Shown: positions 44,741 to 58,439, counted from the stretch's first letter. The stretch is 64,000 nucleotides of DNA from Lepus europaeus (GCF_033115175.1 NC_084836.1:65577297-65641296); one strand, 5' to 3'. Made by a program: numbers and translations. The notes: generated by a model not told the origin, from the sequence alone.

Positions 44741-45808
44741 CTCTATTTTTTAATTTTTAATTATTTTTACTCAATAGTGGTCTTTTTGCATAAAGTAAAA
44801 CTAGAAAGTATGTTTGAACATTTTTAACTTAAGCATTTTGATTTCAGTAGTCTGACATACAAGTATTGAAATATGGAGAAATAATCAAAATAAAATGAAT
44901 AATGAAGACTTCATTATGATTTAAAAATTCATTTGTTAAGAAATCTGTTGTTATTAAAAAGGAAAAGGATTAAAGTGCTCTGCTTCCCACGCTGTCAGCC
45001 ATCCTCTCTCTCTCTCCACCTCTCTCTCTTTCTCTCTTATAAAACTGATACAAGTTATTAGATGCACTTGAAAATCATCACAAATCAGTTTTCAGCACTT
45101 CTTGAGTACAGACTGGGATTTTTTTCTTCTTCTTTTTAAACTAAAGAAAGATACTAGCAGATAATACCATACAGATTTAAAGTTTAGTTTTTAGAACAAT
45201 ACACAAGGGCTAGACAAGGGATGAGAAATATTACATAACTCATCCAGCTGGAATCTGTTACATTTCATCACAATTCCACCTGTTCTTAAGATCAAACAGA
45301 AACATTCAAAGCTCTAAAGTCTTTTTTTTTTCCTTCCACTATCAAGGTCTTAACCTACAATACGTTCTTTGAAAGAGCATAATACACTTTTATTTTTTGA
45401 ATGAGTGGATCTGTAGAGGTCTGTTTTTCATATTTTATCTGCATCTACACAATGCCTGTCTTAGAACACATTTCTACAGATTTTGTGAAGCAAGCCTTTC
45501 CATTAGAAATCCCTTTAGATGCCTAACATTTATCTTTGTAAGTAAAGGTGAGGGAAGTAGTGGAATGTGGGCATGGTTTAAGAATGTCTTTAGGTGAAAC
45601 ACCACATACATGTTTAGTTTGACATATTTCTCCAACCTAAATTGGCTGAACTGGTATTATCCAAAGCACAATCTTCCTTGGTAATAGGAAGCTAATCCAT
45701 ATATATTAAACCCTCTGTGCCTAACTAATAACTCAAGGGGCTGGTAGAGTCTTCTCTTTCTGAATCTACTCAGTATATGAAGTTAAAATGTTAACTACAA
45801 TGTAACTT
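44741..45808. other. Unassigned sequence, no gene
   Basis: A CT-rich patch lies at about 45003-45038. The rest is AT-rich. Confidence 0.4.
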
Positions 45809-45820
45809 AAAGGATTTTAG

Positions 45821-46172
45821 GGGCCATGCTGTTGCGCAGTGGGTTAACGCCCTGGCCTGAAGTGCTGGTATTCCATATGGGTACCGGTTCAAGACCCGGC
45901 CACTCCACTTCCAACCCAGCTCTCTGCTATGGCCTGAGAAAGCAGTAGAAGATGGCCCAAGTCCTTGGCCCCTGCACCCGCTTGGGAGACCCGGAGGAAG
46001 CTCCTGGCTCCTGGCTTCGGATTTGCGCAACTTTGGCCGTTGCGGCCATCTGAGGAGTGAACCATCGGATGGAAGACCTCTCGCTCTCTCTCTCTCTCTC
46101 TACGTCTCCTTCTCTCTCTGTGTAACTCTGACTTTCAAATAAATAAATAAATCTTTTTTTTTTTTAAAAAAA
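45821..46172 (+). mobile_element. CSINE
   Basis: Sense copy starting GGGGCCATGCTGTTGCG. AAAGGATTTTAG occurs on both sides. Confidence 0.92.
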
Positions 46173-46184
46173 AAGGATTTTAGC

Positions 46185-47364
46185 ACAGGCATCCATATGC
46201 TGTATTACTGCAAGATATTCTTCTGGTGGACTCAACAAGCCTGAGAAAGCTTTCTCACCAGCAAGGTCCATATCAGTGAATCAAGCCACTGGTGGGAAGA
46301 CAGCAGGAAAGTAGGGAAGCCACCTAGAAACCAGTGGTTTGTGGTACAATGATTAAAGACAACATTTAGAATATCTGCAGGACCAAGATAGCATATCTTC
46401 ACTGATGGTGAATGAAGATACAAGAGAGCAAGGGACAGCAGCTCCCTCACTTTAATGTTTAAGCTACATAATTCGAAAAATAAGGCAGTCTACCAAATCC
46501 CACACGACCTTACTGTTCTGTAAGCTGTCCCTAATTTGAAAAGTTAATAACATGGGGTCAGGAAGAGATTTCTATTTCCTATCTCCTTTGAAGTACAAGA
46601 GGTTAATGGACATCAAGGGCTTGTTTTTTGAAAGAAGTGAGGTGATCTATGTGTCTGGCTGTTTTTGTTTTGCTTTTGGTTTAAGCCCTGTAGGCTCTAC
46701 ATTTTTTCTTCCAAAATGAGCATTGCAATTCCTGACTCATGGAGTTTTGAAGAAGTAACTAACAGATTTCACAAAGGTTGGCAGTTTAGCGGGAACCAGT
46801 AAATGTCAGCTATAATTTCTATCTGGATAACTCTGGCAGGAACAAACTTCTTTGGAGTTGCTTTATCCCATTACCAAAAACACACTATGTCTTTAAATCT
46901 GGCTAGAATTTTAAAACTGTCAAATAATTAAAGACATGCCTTTGAAGTGATTTACTCTTAGGTTCTACTGAAAGAAAAATTGGATTCTATGTCTGCCGAG
47001 AATAAACTCATTAGATGATGAAATCTAGGCAATGGGTTACAAACTTCATGAACAAATGACACAAATTTAATGAGTACCACTGAAGTCCCATTTTTTTCTC
47101 CACCTGAGATAATTTTGAGAGGAAGTTTATAGAGCTACAAAACAAAAAGGCATTTTTAACCAAAAATAAGCATTATTTTTTCTATGAGCTCTCAGCAGGA
47201 GGGAAAATTGGGAGTATGGGTTAGGCTATGTTGATTAGGTAGCCACAGTGAAAAGTACAGGTCAAGAAACATTGTTCTGAATACAGACATGGAAGAGAGC
47301 TGTGAGACACGCTGCTCTCCTTGTGTTATTTTACTCATAACTGTAGTCACATCCTTAACATGGT
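46185..47364. other. 3' flank of the OR6C74-like receptor, no gene
   Basis: No coding region or repeat recognised. Confidence 0.45.
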
Positions 47365-48303
47365 TCATTTCAGTGAGAAGACTTGGAGCTTTTTGGCCAT
47401 GTGTTTTACAGCATCTTTTACCTGTTTGTTTCTCAGCGTGTAAATAAAAGGATTCAGCATGGGGGCAACAGAGGTGCTCAGCAAGGCTATCCCTTTATTC
47501 AACGACACCCTTTCCTTTGCAGAGGGTTTCACGTACATGAAGATGCAGCTTCCGTAGGAAATGGACACAACCACCATGTGGGAAGAACATGTGGAAAAGG
47601 CTTTCTTCCTCTGTTGAGTAGAAGGTATGTTCAGAATAGTCCCGAGGATGTGCATGTAGGAAAGAATCACTAACACCAGTGTGACCAGGAGTGTCACGAT
47701 GGCTGCCAGCAGCATCATCAGTTCTATGGTGTCTGTGTTTGTGCAAGAGAGCTGCAGTATGGGAGAAACATCACAGAAGAAATGATCCACGGTGTTGGCA
47801 GCACAGAAGTCAAGCTGCAGACCCATCACGAGGGGTGGGAAAATGATCAGGAAACCAGCTAACCATGAAGCAAAGACAAGCAAGTTGCACACCCTGGGGC
47901 TCATGATGGTCATGTAGTGCAGAGGCTTGCAGATGGCCACATAGCGGTCATAGGACATGGCGGCCAGCAGGAAAAACTCAGTGGCTCCCAGGAGAATAGT
48001 GAAAAACAGCTGTGCTGCACAATCATTGTAAGAAATAGACCTATCACCTGTTGCCATACTAACAAGAAATTTGGGGATACAGACGGTTGTGAAGGAGATT
48101 TCTAAAAATGAGAAATTTCGGAGGAAGAAATACATAGGGGTCTTGAGATGTGAATCCAGTAGGCTAAGGGTGATGATGAGAAGGTTCCCGGTGACACTCA
48201 ACATGTAGGTGAATAAAAGGAGAAGAGAAAGGACCACCTGTAACTGTGGATCATTTGTTAGGCCAAGAAGAATAAAGGCTGTCACTGTTGTGTGATTTCT
48301 CAT
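47365..48303 (-). CDS. OR6C74: Olfactory receptor, OR6C74-like, intact
   Basis: A 312-codon intact receptor starting [10 protein letters not shown] and ending VFSLK. Landmarks: NHT site at 3-5, GN at 39-40, [16 protein letters not shown], Cys95/Cys177, [10 protein letters not shown] at 116-125, [20 protein letters not shown] in TM6, and [16 protein letters not shown] closing TM7. No key receptor residue is missing. Stretches such as [20 protein letters not shown] and [20 protein letters not shown] match my memory of human OR6C74 better than other OR6C members, so that symbol is offered with moderate confidence. The start ATG is at 48301-48303. Upstream on the coding strand, a CT-rich run ending TTTAAG (about 48320) would suit a 3' splice site for a noncoding first exon. 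In human, OR6C74 and OR6C6 are neighbours, which agrees with the 4245 gene at the other end of this set. Confidence 0.93.
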   Translation of the reverse strand: MRNHTTVTAFILLGLTNDPQLQVVLSLLLLFTYMLSVTGNLLIITLSLLDSHLKTPMYFFLRNFSFLEISFTTVCIPKFLVSMATGDRSISYNDCAAQLFFTILLGATEFFLLAAMSYDRYVAICKPLHYMTIMSPRVCNLLVFASWLAGFLIIFPPLVMGLQLDFCAANTVDHFFCDVSPILQLSCTNTDTIELMMLLAAIVTLLVTLVLVILSYMHILGTILNIPSTQQRKKAFSTCSSHMVVVSISYGSCIFMYVKPSAKERVSLNKGIALLSTSVAPMLNPFIYTLRNKQVKDAVKHMAKKLQVFSLK

Positions 48304-51275
48304 TGTTGGCTTCTATTTCTTAAAGAAAACAAGAAGCAGTTAGAAATGAGGGGGAAGGCCTGCACAACACATCCATTTCACTTGAGGTTCTCCAAATACA
48401 CACACACACACACACACACATTGCTCCCCACACCCGACTTTCCTGAATATCCTGCTACTTATTAGCAGCAGCTGATAAACATTTCCTTGTAACAATCTTG
48501 GTTCAGAATTTCAGTAACTAAATAAACACAAGTCTTTGAGTTTGTTTTCTTTCCTCCAGGTCCATAAGCCCAGCCATTGCAAAAGGATAACATTGCATTG
48601 ATAAACTCTTATAAACTCTTATAATGTAAAAACAAAGAAGCAGAACATCTATCATGTTGCAAATGTTATCCTCTCTACCATATTTCAAAATTTTTCCAAC
48701 ACATTTACTTTACGTTGAATTATTTTACACCACCTGGTGACTCATTCCTCCTTGCTAAACAAAGCTCCTTCTTCATGGTTATGACTCTTTTTCATAGACG
48801 TTGCTGTTCTTTCTGTCTTAAAATCAATGAAAAGTTGATGTAAGCATCTCCAGGTGTAGAGTGTGAGCTGAATTTCCTCATCAAACTTCTTAACCCTCGT
48901 GAACATTTACATCCTCATGAACACTTTCCATTCTGCTTGCCTGGTTTTCCTGAAGAATTGCATTTACTTCTTTCTCTATTTTCTGAGTCTTGACTATATT
49001 TTGGTCTCTACTTTTATTTTGAGAAAAATTAGCTTTTTCAAAGTATATTACTAATATTGTGTTTGGTTGACAAATCATAACTCTATATATCTCACCCTGA
49101 TGGGGCTCTTTTCTCTGATATAGTCCCCCACAGACATAAAGCATGTCCTCACACGTAAGGATTGTGTTACTCAACTAGTATGTAAGTACTAGGATTTGTA
49201 CTGAAGGTTTGCAGTAGCAAAGGAGGGTTTCACAAAAGAATCTATTTAAAAACTAAAATGTTGGGTGGCCATCCCTAGCAGTTGTCGTTAGCACCACTGC
49301 TCCATGTGTTTCTCTCCAGAGCAGCCTCTTTTCTTCTTATTCACATCAATCACCCCTCTACATTCTTTCAGATTTAAGACATTGCAGTTCAAAATTTTGT
49401 TAATTTCTTTCTTACTGTTCTATCTTCTTTCAGATCATACAAAGGCTCTCACGTTTATCCCCAACAAAATCTACCGTCCGTCTTTCCTAAAGAATGATAG
49501 CACTTTCCCTATGAAGAATATTGGGTTGTATGTTAAATTGTGTTTGAACCTTACTATACTTTGCATATTCCAGCTCTGGTGTTAAAAAAAAAGTATGAAC
49601 ATTTCCACAGTTCATAGATGATTACAAAATAACTACGATTTTTGTCTTAACCTCACTTATTTTTATTTTTACTTTTTCTCCTTATTTTTCCATTCTTTTC
49701 AATTGATCATTCTATTAATGTCTCTATCCCAGTCATTTAAATATAATTCATACTCATTACCAAAATTATTCTCAGATTCAAGGCACAGTCTACATTAAGG
49801 TTAAAAACTGAAAAAAAAAAATCACTCCACAAAGATGAGTTATATAGTGTGGCAGAGTACAAAAAGTCAGGAGTGGATTTATACAAATACACAGATCCTG
49901 TCAAGCCTAAATTTGAATTGCAAAGCAAAACAATTATAAATTATGTGACATCATTGGTCTGTTTCTTACTCCCAAAGTTAAATTCTGGTTAGATGATAGC
50001 AAAATAATCTTATGTTTCCAACCATAACTATAATCTTAGCAGCATTTTTGTGGCTATTATGGTAATTTATATGCGAAACATTCCTACAGGGTATGAAAAG
50101 GGGATTTTACATGGAATCTTTATGGAACACTATGGAACTCAGTAAATGTGTTTAACAAATATGAGAGATGATTTCTCATATTCAGGAAAAGTTCATACTT
50201 TGTGCCCTATTTCAGATGTCAGATATAATGCACATCCCCACAGACTACTGTGCATACTCCACACATAAACAATGATAATTATCATGGGCAAGCATGTATT
50301 CACTTAATAAAACATCTACAGTATGCTGTGAAGAACATCTACAAAATGAAAGTTTCAAAGGTTTCTTATGATATAGAATTGATTTTCAATATTACTTCTG
50401 AAACCACCAGTTTAGTGCTTATTTTCCAAAGCAAAGCAAAACAAAACAAAAGTTCGAACTGCTTGCTTTACTATTTCTATAGTTTTACAAGAGAATAATT
50501 TTTTTGTTCTAGCTCCATTCAACAACATTACTCTGATTAAAATAAAGACACATTGTATGCAAACCTTAATTTCTTTAGCAGTAATTTTTTTCTTGATTTT
50601 ATTTGGGTGTTAACTCCTGGAGAAGCAATTTCTGAATGTTGCATATCCATCATCTAATTTTATGCTGCTTCAACCCATATTTTTATCTTGATTTCTCATC
50701 TAAAGCTACGTTAGCAGCAGCAATGTTCACTTAGGATGTTTAAGCAAAGATTTATTCACGACAGTCTAGTTGTGTTTCTTCTTGGATTTTTTTGTTTAAA
50801 AAAATACAGGCAATGTTCTCTAATGTATATTACATTGTAAGCATAGTTTCCTTGACTGAATTATAAAAATATTTATCTTTAACTAGAATGGAAAGAAAAA
50901 AAGAATGTCAGTTATGGTTACTCTGACGTTTCTAGCCTACATGAGCAATACAGAGGCTTGCTCTGTAGATTTGCAAGAACTGTAATCTCTTTTGACACTG
51001 CAGAACTTGTCTCAAGAGGATGAGATGACTTCAACACTTCTAAAGAAAGAAGTATTTCCCATGAGACCACTGTGCTGGGACGTTAAAAATGCACCTTTGT
51101 TAATAGTTTATTGAGTTGTTAAAACTGTAATCCAAAAATTTGTGTTTAAACAGGAGACAAAATTACTTTTTAAGGCAGTAAAGTGTGGAATGACCTAAAG
51201 GGGTTTTGAGGAGGAGATCTGCCAGTTCAGATGTCTATGAGAAATACACATTTCAATCAAGAGAAATGAAACTCA
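48304..51275. other. 5' flank of the OR6C74-like receptor and intergenic DNA
   Basis: Nearly 3 kb with no recognised repeat family and no gene. A (CA)n run lies at 48398-48420. The noncoding first exon and promoter of the receptor may lie here but cannot be placed. Open frames near 48890 and 49304 have no known domain. Confidence 0.5.
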
Positions 51276-51289
51276 CCTAGGTGGAGTTT

Positions 51290-53427
51290 TTTTTTTTTTT
51301 TAACTTTTATTTAATGAATATAAATTTCCAGTGTACAGCTTATGGATTACAATGGCTTCCCCCCCCATAACTTCCCTCCCACCCGCAACCCTCCCCCCTC
51401 CCGCTCCCTCTCCCCTTCCATTTGCATCAAGATTCATTTTCAATTCTCTTTATATACAGAAGATCAATTTAGTATAAAGATTTCAACAGTTTGCACCCAC
51501 ATAGAAACACAAAGTGAAACATACTGTTTGAGTACTAGTTATAGCATTAAATCACAATGTACAGCACATTAAGGACAGAGATCCCACATGAGGAGCAAGT
51601 GCACAGTGGCTCCTGTTGTTGACCCAACAAATTGACACTCTAGTTTATGGCGCCAGTAACCATCCTAGGCTGTCGTCATGAGTTGCCAAGGCTATGGAAG
51701 CCTTCCAAGTTTGCCAACTCTGATCATATTTAGACAAGGTCATAAAAGACAGAGTGAGGATAGTAACCAATGATCCTAAGAGTGGCATTTACCAGGTTTG
51801 AACAATTATACAGCATTAAGTGGGGAAGAGGACCATCAGTACACACAGGTTGGGAGTAGAGCCATTGGTGGTAGAGTAGAGGTTATGATTACAAAGGAAT
51901 GAGGCCCAAGTGCACTAGACAGGGCCTAGAACAAAGGACAGAGTCATTATTAGAGGAGCTAAGAAAGGTGCTGTCTAAGCTACAATGAAGTTTTCTGATT
52001 GAGAGGCAAATAGAACCTGACAGAAGGGGCTTGATAATAATCTGGTGGGCTTTAGGCCTTGTAAGTTAAGAGGCCCAGACCTATCAATCTCTTCACATGG
52101 GGTATATCCTAAGGGAGGTGTGAACCTCCTAGGGGAAGGCACTCTGTTGACTTTCATTACTTGGCTGGCCTGGGAGGAGAGCTGGCCAGGTAAAGGCAGG
52201 TGGCATCTCTAACAAGAAATTTACAGTTCTGCCTGCAATGTTGCTGACCCTACTTGACCATCCCCTCAGCTGCAGTGGTCACTTTGGAAGTTGGGCTGAG
52301 TGAAGGGCTTTTCAGCTTAGAGCCAATAAGATCTGTGGCTCTCACCTGGGCATCCTTCGACTCCAGGGCAGGTCCATTTCCAGTGATCCAACTCTTGGCA
52401 GAGCTGCCAGGGCTCTTCACAAGTTGACTTCTGCTGAAGCCCAGGCTTACCACATTGAAAGCCACTGCAGTGGACTGGCCTGTTGGGTCTCCTTGAGGGC
52501 AGATCACTGTACAGATCAGCCATTAATAGGCCTGCCACCCATTGCTTCTGATGCCGAGCTTTCTTTTCCTCCTGGTTTGTGTTAAAGCAGACCAGAGGAT
52601 GCAAGTCAAGGGAGTGCCCGTTTCCCATCTCTAATCTTCGGTGGCCTGAACTACAAGTCTATAGTCACAGGCATGTTCTGTAGTAGTTTTTCTAAGGTAG
52701 ACAATGCCCATGAGGAAAATTATATTCTCACTTTAAAACTTTCTTTCCCTTTGGTCTGAAAGGGAGGTTTTTTCTACTTACTGTATACTTCGCTGATGGC
52801 GAAGTGAATCTAGCTATGAGATTATTATTTGAGTTCTTATTTTGGCTATGCTATTGCAGAAAAATGTTAGCCATCTCTTTTATAAGGTCTAAAGATTAAA
52901 TTGTGCATCCTACAGATTCCTTCATAATAGAATTAGTTTCCTACCTTGAAGAGAATAGAGAAATGAAAGAACAAGTTGGGCTTAGAATAGAGAAATGAGG
53001 GAGCAAGTCCTAGATCGCTTGCTGACAATAGCAATATCACATGAATACTTAGCAAACCGTTTCAACCATTAGATAACAACTTAAGAAAACATTTACCAGA
53101 AGGTCCAATGCCTTCTATAAATTTTAAGAATCATGTATTTGAAAACACCTCTTAAATATCTAACATGGTGTAGTTTGTTTAGCCAGTAAACTTAAGCACA
53201 ACCATCTAAAATGTTTTTAGTTTCTTTCTACCAACAAGTCTAAAACATATGATACACAGATTCAAGTCCCACAAATTAAAATGTATCTTTGATTGATTTT
53301 AGCAGCTTAAATTTATGGACAATCTTATCTATAAGCCATTTAAAATAAAACTCTTAATAAAATTTCCCCATGTGGACATACAATATGTACACACATATAA
53401 TATAGCATAATAGACCAATATAGCAAT
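51290..53427 (-). mobile_element. L1-tailed composite insertion carrying a retroviral gag-like fossil
   Basis: Read antisense, 51290 to about 51760 is a rabbit L1 3' UTR with tail. The next 1.7 kb is not L1 3' UTR as seen in the other copies here. Around 52317-52628 it contains a piece resembling the zinc-knuckle part of a class I endogenous retrovirus gag. The whole unit is enclosed by a perfect 14-bp duplication CCTAGGTGGAGTTT (51276-51289 and 53428-53441), so it arrived as one insertion. The viral part is a broken fossil with several breaks. Confidence 0.7.
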
Positions 53428-53441
53428 CCTAGGTGGAGTTT

Positions 53442-54228
53442 GGAAATACAAACATTGCTAGAATTTCTAACTCAAATTGATTTAATAAGGGGCTCATAGT
53501 GTGCTTCTCTGTGTTAAGTCTCTGAAGATCTTCTCACGGAGTGAGATTTAGAGAATTTAATCATCATTGTCAAAGACAATAGTAAGGAGGATGACATTTC
53601 CATTTAAGAATTAGAATCAGAGATCCGAACGTCAGGAAAATAGGCACAGTGCTGAGAGTCTCAGGAAGATACATGAGAGGCACAGGTGTTTGCTTCTGCT
53701 CTCCAAGTGGTCACATCTAATCTTCAGAAAAAATATTAAAATTTATTCCACGTAAAAATGATGTTTCAAGTGCATTTATTTATCTTTCGACATTTCTACT
53801 GCTGAGTGGTTAAAGTAATACTAGCTACTTATGGAAGATAAATTTTAAAGTGATCGGAGCATTACACACTAGACAGTTTGAAAACAATGTCATGAAGTTA
53901 AAAGAGCATACGGGGAATGCAATGATCATACTTATTCAGCATGGTCACTTTTCACAAACTGAACATACCCATGTGAATAGCACTCAGAAGAAGAAACAGA
54001 ATATTAACCAGTAATTGTAAATACTTGCTCCTAATCCCTTCGTGTCATTAATCCTTTAATGTTAAACACCATCCTTAATTCCAATAGACCAGAGGACACT
54101 TATGACTGCACCAATAGATACGTCTGGAGGCTTCTATCTCAGACAGGAATGTTTACTATCATTTATCAACAATAGCAATTTATTCAATATATTATCAATA
54201 GCAATTTATTTTTTTGGTGACTACTTCT
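53442..54228. other. Unassigned sequence, no gene
   Basis: No gene or repeat recognised. CAATAGCAATTTATT is repeated at about 54170 and 54195. Confidence 0.4.
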
Positions 54229-54546
54229 ATTTTTTTAAAGATTAATTTACGTATTTGAAAGGCAGAGTTACAGCGAGAGGGAGAGAGAGACAGAAAGAGA
54301 TCTTCCATCTGCTGGTTTACTCCCCAAATGGCCACTATGGTCTGGGCTAGGCCAGGCTGAAGCCACAAGAGACTGAAATTCCATCCTGGTTCCCCACGTA
54401 CTTGGGCCATCTGCACCTGCCTTCCCCAGGTGCATTAACAGGGAGCTGGATCAGAAGCAGAGCAGTTGAAATTCAAACCTGTGCTCTGATATTAGATGCC
54501 AGCATTGCAGGTGGAAGTTTGACCTGCTGTGCCACAACTCCTGACC
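54229..54546 (-). mobile_element. Old CSINE
   Basis: Antisense: AAAGATTAATTTACGTATTT, body, and a GTGCCACAACTCCTGACCC head. Diverged. Confidence 0.85.
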
Positions 54547-54790
54547 CTCAACAGTGATTTCTAAACTTTTTAAATAAATTTACTCTTATTGAAAAATGAA
54601 AATATCTGTGTACAAGAAGATCTGAAAAATATTCATAGAAGTTTTATTTATAATGTCTAAACTGGAAATGCTTATTCTGCGATTAAATATTTTTGTGATT
54701 TTTTGCATAGAATCCTCATGATTTAAGCAGAAATGTTAGTAATAATGTTTTTAGGCAGAAATTATAAGTTTCCTTTAAGGCTTTTTCTTT

Positions 54791-55124
54791 TTTAAAAACC
54801 TATTTATTTATTTATTTGAAAATCGGAGTTACAGAGAAAGAGGGAGAGATTCAGAGGGAGAGAGATCTTCCACTTACTGGTTCACTCCCCCAAATGCCCG
54901 CAGTGGCCAGGGCTAGGACAGCCCAAAGCCAGGAAACAAGAGCTTCTTCCTGGTCTCCCATGGGATGGCAGGGTTCCAAGCACTTGGGGCATCTTCTGCT
55001 ACTATCCCAGGTATATTAGCAAGGAGCTCGATCAGAAGAAGAGCAGTTGGGATACAAACCGGCACCCATGTGGGATGCCAGCATCATGGGCAGCAGTTCA
55101 ACAAGCTATGCTTCGGTGCTGACC
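54791..55124 (-). mobile_element. Old CSINE
   Basis: Antisense: CTATTTATTTATTTATTTG, GA run, body and GGTGCTGACCC head. Confidence 0.85.
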
Positions 55125-55139
55125 CAGAAAGCTTTCTTT

Positions 55140-55336
55140 TTCTTTTTCTTTCTTTCTTTTTTCTTCTTTGTTTTTTTTTTTTCAGCATAAGTTGTATTTA
55201 CAAAGTGAGCACATTTCATTTAGGGAGAGTGGGCCAAGAAAGTTAAAAATGGAATTTCATGCCCTGCTCTGCTTGTCCTAGGTCCACGAGGGAGAGAGAG
55301 AGAGAGAGAGGCAGAGAGAGAGAGAGAGAGAGCATC
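55140..55336. repeat. Pyrimidine tract and (GA)n
   Basis: CTTT-rich run at 55136-55185 and (GA)n at about 55290-55333. Confidence 0.85.
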
Positions 55337-56764
55337 CTCCTCCAGCAAGCTTGTTAAGAGCTTTGAAAAGGGAGAGTGGTTCCATAGTACTGTCCCCTGG
55401 TTCCAGGTAAGAGGAGGTTCATCCTGGGATGGGTCATATGATTGACATATGTGTTAATAGGATTTCACGGAGGTGGGAGAGGTGTAGCCTCCAGCTCATG
55501 AACTATCCATCTCCCTGACTTTTCCCACATCATTCCCCCTCAGAGATTCTGATCCCTAATCTCAAGAGGATGCTGAAGGATGTAGAGTCATCATATCTTC
55601 TGTGTCTACTTCCTGCTGACCATGGATACAGCCTCTGCCTCTCTCAGGTCTGGAAATATCTTCCTGTCCCATCTGATAAATCCACTTCACGAGCTGGAAA
55701 TTTCCAGTCACCACCAACGGCTGTGTTCCCTACATGGTCATCATTACTTTTAGAAGTTGTTGAATTCTGAAACACAGAAGTATATCAATCAGTATGAGCA
55801 AAACTGGAAGAAAAACAAATTGCAAGTAGGAAATGTTAAAGTAAAATCTTTCCTTAATTGAACCCATAAGCAGGACCTTTCAGCTAAGCATATTTGAAAA
55901 GCTTGATACATATAAAGTATTTATTTAAAGTTTGGTCAAATCACTTTTTTGTCAAGTTTATCTTTTTCTGTAAGAAAGTATCTCTTAATTGCTTTGAGAA
56001 ATGAAATAATTCATTCAAGTCTTTTTGATCCTATAAACATGATCAAGGTAACATTACATGCTCAGATAACTCAAGCCTAGAGAAAGCTGATATAGCGTAA
56101 GATTCAGATAAAATATGGGATTCACTCAATGTATACTCATAAAATTCCAAATATGTGCTTTTCATTCCTTAAGTCTTAAATATACAGTGCTAGATAAAGT
56201 TCTTTGCATAATAATGCTTATAATTCAGTGAGAATAAGCACATATTAATGAAATAATATAATTGAAATATTATAATAATTAAAGGTACCATGTATAACAT
56301 ATGGTGTGAAAGTGTCATGTACAAAATATGCAATTTAAGAGTCAAGTGGAGAGGGAGCAGTAGTTATGTTGTATCTGTTTTCAGGGAAGTGTCCCCTGAG
56401 GAAGTTAGTCAGGTGATATCTGGAGAAAGATAGGAAGAACAGTGTTTAAAGAAAACTTTAGAGAACTTAAATGTAACAGAGTTTAATTGAGCAGAGCAAA
56501 AGATTCATAAACCAGTTAATGATCAGGTCTTAACAGAACGATCTCTCCTGCAACTGTGTGCAGGCTATGTTTATAGCAAAAGAATTGCAAATGTCATTCT
56601 GAAATGGTCAGATTGGCTTCAGGTCAGTGTTTGCCTTATTTGGAAATAGCCTTCAGTCTATTGTTGGCTGAAGACCCAGCTGCTAAAACTGACTAAGGCT
56701 CAGGTATTTCCCTTTATGGTTTTGTCTTCTTTGGTAAAGAAATGGCTTCTTAAGAAACAACCTT
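55337..56764. other. Unassigned sequence; old repeat possible at 56450-56720
   Basis: No gene seen. ACAGAGTTTAATTGAGCAGA near 56480 recalls an old mammalian interspersed repeat that I cannot name. Confidence 0.35.
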
Positions 56765-57780
56765 ATTGTCTTCCTAATGGGCAATACCATTTACATCCTT
56801 ACCAGCAATGAGTGAGAGTTCCTGCTGCTCCACATATTTGCCATCATTTGCTATTTTCAACATTTTGGAACTTGGTCATTTTAAGAGGTTATTGTTATCT
56901 TATTGTTGCTTCAATCTGCATTTCCCTTAAGACTTGTGATGTTTGGCATCTTTTCATATGTGTATAAATCATCCATATATTTTCTTCTGTGAGGCATCAC
57001 CAATGATTTACGCTCTTAGCCTACTTTCTAATTGCATTGCTTATTTATTGTTGTTGACTTTTACCATCTTTTTTTATATTTATTTATTTATTTTTTATTT
57101 TTGACAAGCAGAGTGGACAGTGAAAGAGAGACAGAGAGAAAGGTCTTCCTTTTGCCGTTGGTTCACCCTCCAATGGCCGCAGCGGCCCGCGCACCGCGCT
57201 GATCCGATGGCAGGAGCCAGGTGCTTCTCCTGGTCTCCTATGGGGTGCAGGGCCCAAGCAATTGGGCCATCCTCCACTGCACTCCCCGGCCATAGCAGAG
57301 AGCTGGCCTGGAAGAGGGGCAACCGGGACAGGATCAGTGCCCCGACCGGGACTAGAACCCGGTGTGCCGGCGCCGCAAGGCGGAGGATTAGCCTAGTGAG
57401 CCGCGGCGCCGGCCCGTGTTGTTGACTTTTAAAAGTTCTTTATATATTTTGGTTAACGGTCCTTTGTCAGACGTGTTCTTTTCCAATATTTTCTCCTGGT
57501 TTGTGACTTGTCTTTCCTTTCTCCAGACACTGCCTTTCACAGAGTAGAAATTTTCAAGTTTAAAAAAATTTAACTTTTCAATCCTTTCTTTCAGGGATTG
57601 TGTTTTTGGGGTCATATCTAAAAGGCCTTCAGCACACCCAACATCATCTCTATGTTTCCTATATTCTGCACGTGGTGTCATTTTGCATTTATGTTTGTAA
57701 TCCATTTAAAGTTAAATTTTGTGACAGTGTAAGATCTAGATCTAGAGCCTCTTATGCTTAGCATGGGCTCAATGAATGGA
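56765..57780 (-). mobile_element. Old LINE-1 ORF2 fragment split by a CSINE
   Basis: Antisense ORF2: TTGCTTCAATCTGCATTTCC, CTTTATATATTTTGGTTAAC, TTTGTCAGACGTGTTC and CTGCCTTTCACAGAGTAGAA. Continuous across the SINE at 57064-57416. Confidence 0.8.
57064..57416 (-). mobile_element. Young CSINE nested in LINE-1
   Basis: Well-preserved antisense copy with many CpGs, ending GGCGCCGGCCC. Perfect 15-bp duplication TGTTGTTGACTTTTA at 57049-57063 and 57417-57431. Confidence 0.95.
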
Positions 57781-58439
57781 TGTTGAACAAAAGTGAAATC
57801 CCCAATCACCAAACTGAAATGTGATCAAGGGTCCCTTTTCTTTCTTTGCAAACACATAAGAATCTGTGGCAAGAACTCCTGCCCTCCCATGCGCCCCAGG
57901 AACACCTTGCTGTTTGGGAAATATTTATGCTGATGACAAGGATATTTTTAATTCTGAAAACAGATTATTTTCAATATGCCTGGTTATTTGAGCTCGCCCT
58001 GTTATAATGGATTTAGAACAAATGAATCTGCATGATTAGAAAAATTCTAGCATGAGTACAATCTTCTACTTGCTCAGAATTTTCCTACTGCTGCATCATC
58101 TCCCAGCATCCCTGGCGATTCAGGTCAGCTGGGCCTTCACAGGAGATGTGCATCTGCAAGGCACAGATCCACAGTTCTCAAGTATTTGCTGAAAGAGGCC
58201 TGTGGTTGCCCTCAAGAGAAAGCAAGGGCTGATTTGTGTGGAGACTGGGGTCCCTTGTGTCCTCCATGTTCCCTTGCTTGGATGGGGTGACAGAGAGTCC
58301 TTGCAGCCTTGCGGGATGCCAGGCTCCCCTGTCTGAAGAGCAGGATGGGAAGGTGTGCTGCCTGAGCACCTGTTGGGCATCGAGGGCTACCCTGGGCCCC
58401 GTGCATATGTGATCCATGTCCTGATCTCTAGACGCCTAC
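57781..58439. other. Unassigned sequence, no gene
   Basis: Less AT-rich than most of the window from about 58100. No coding signal recognised. Confidence 0.4.
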
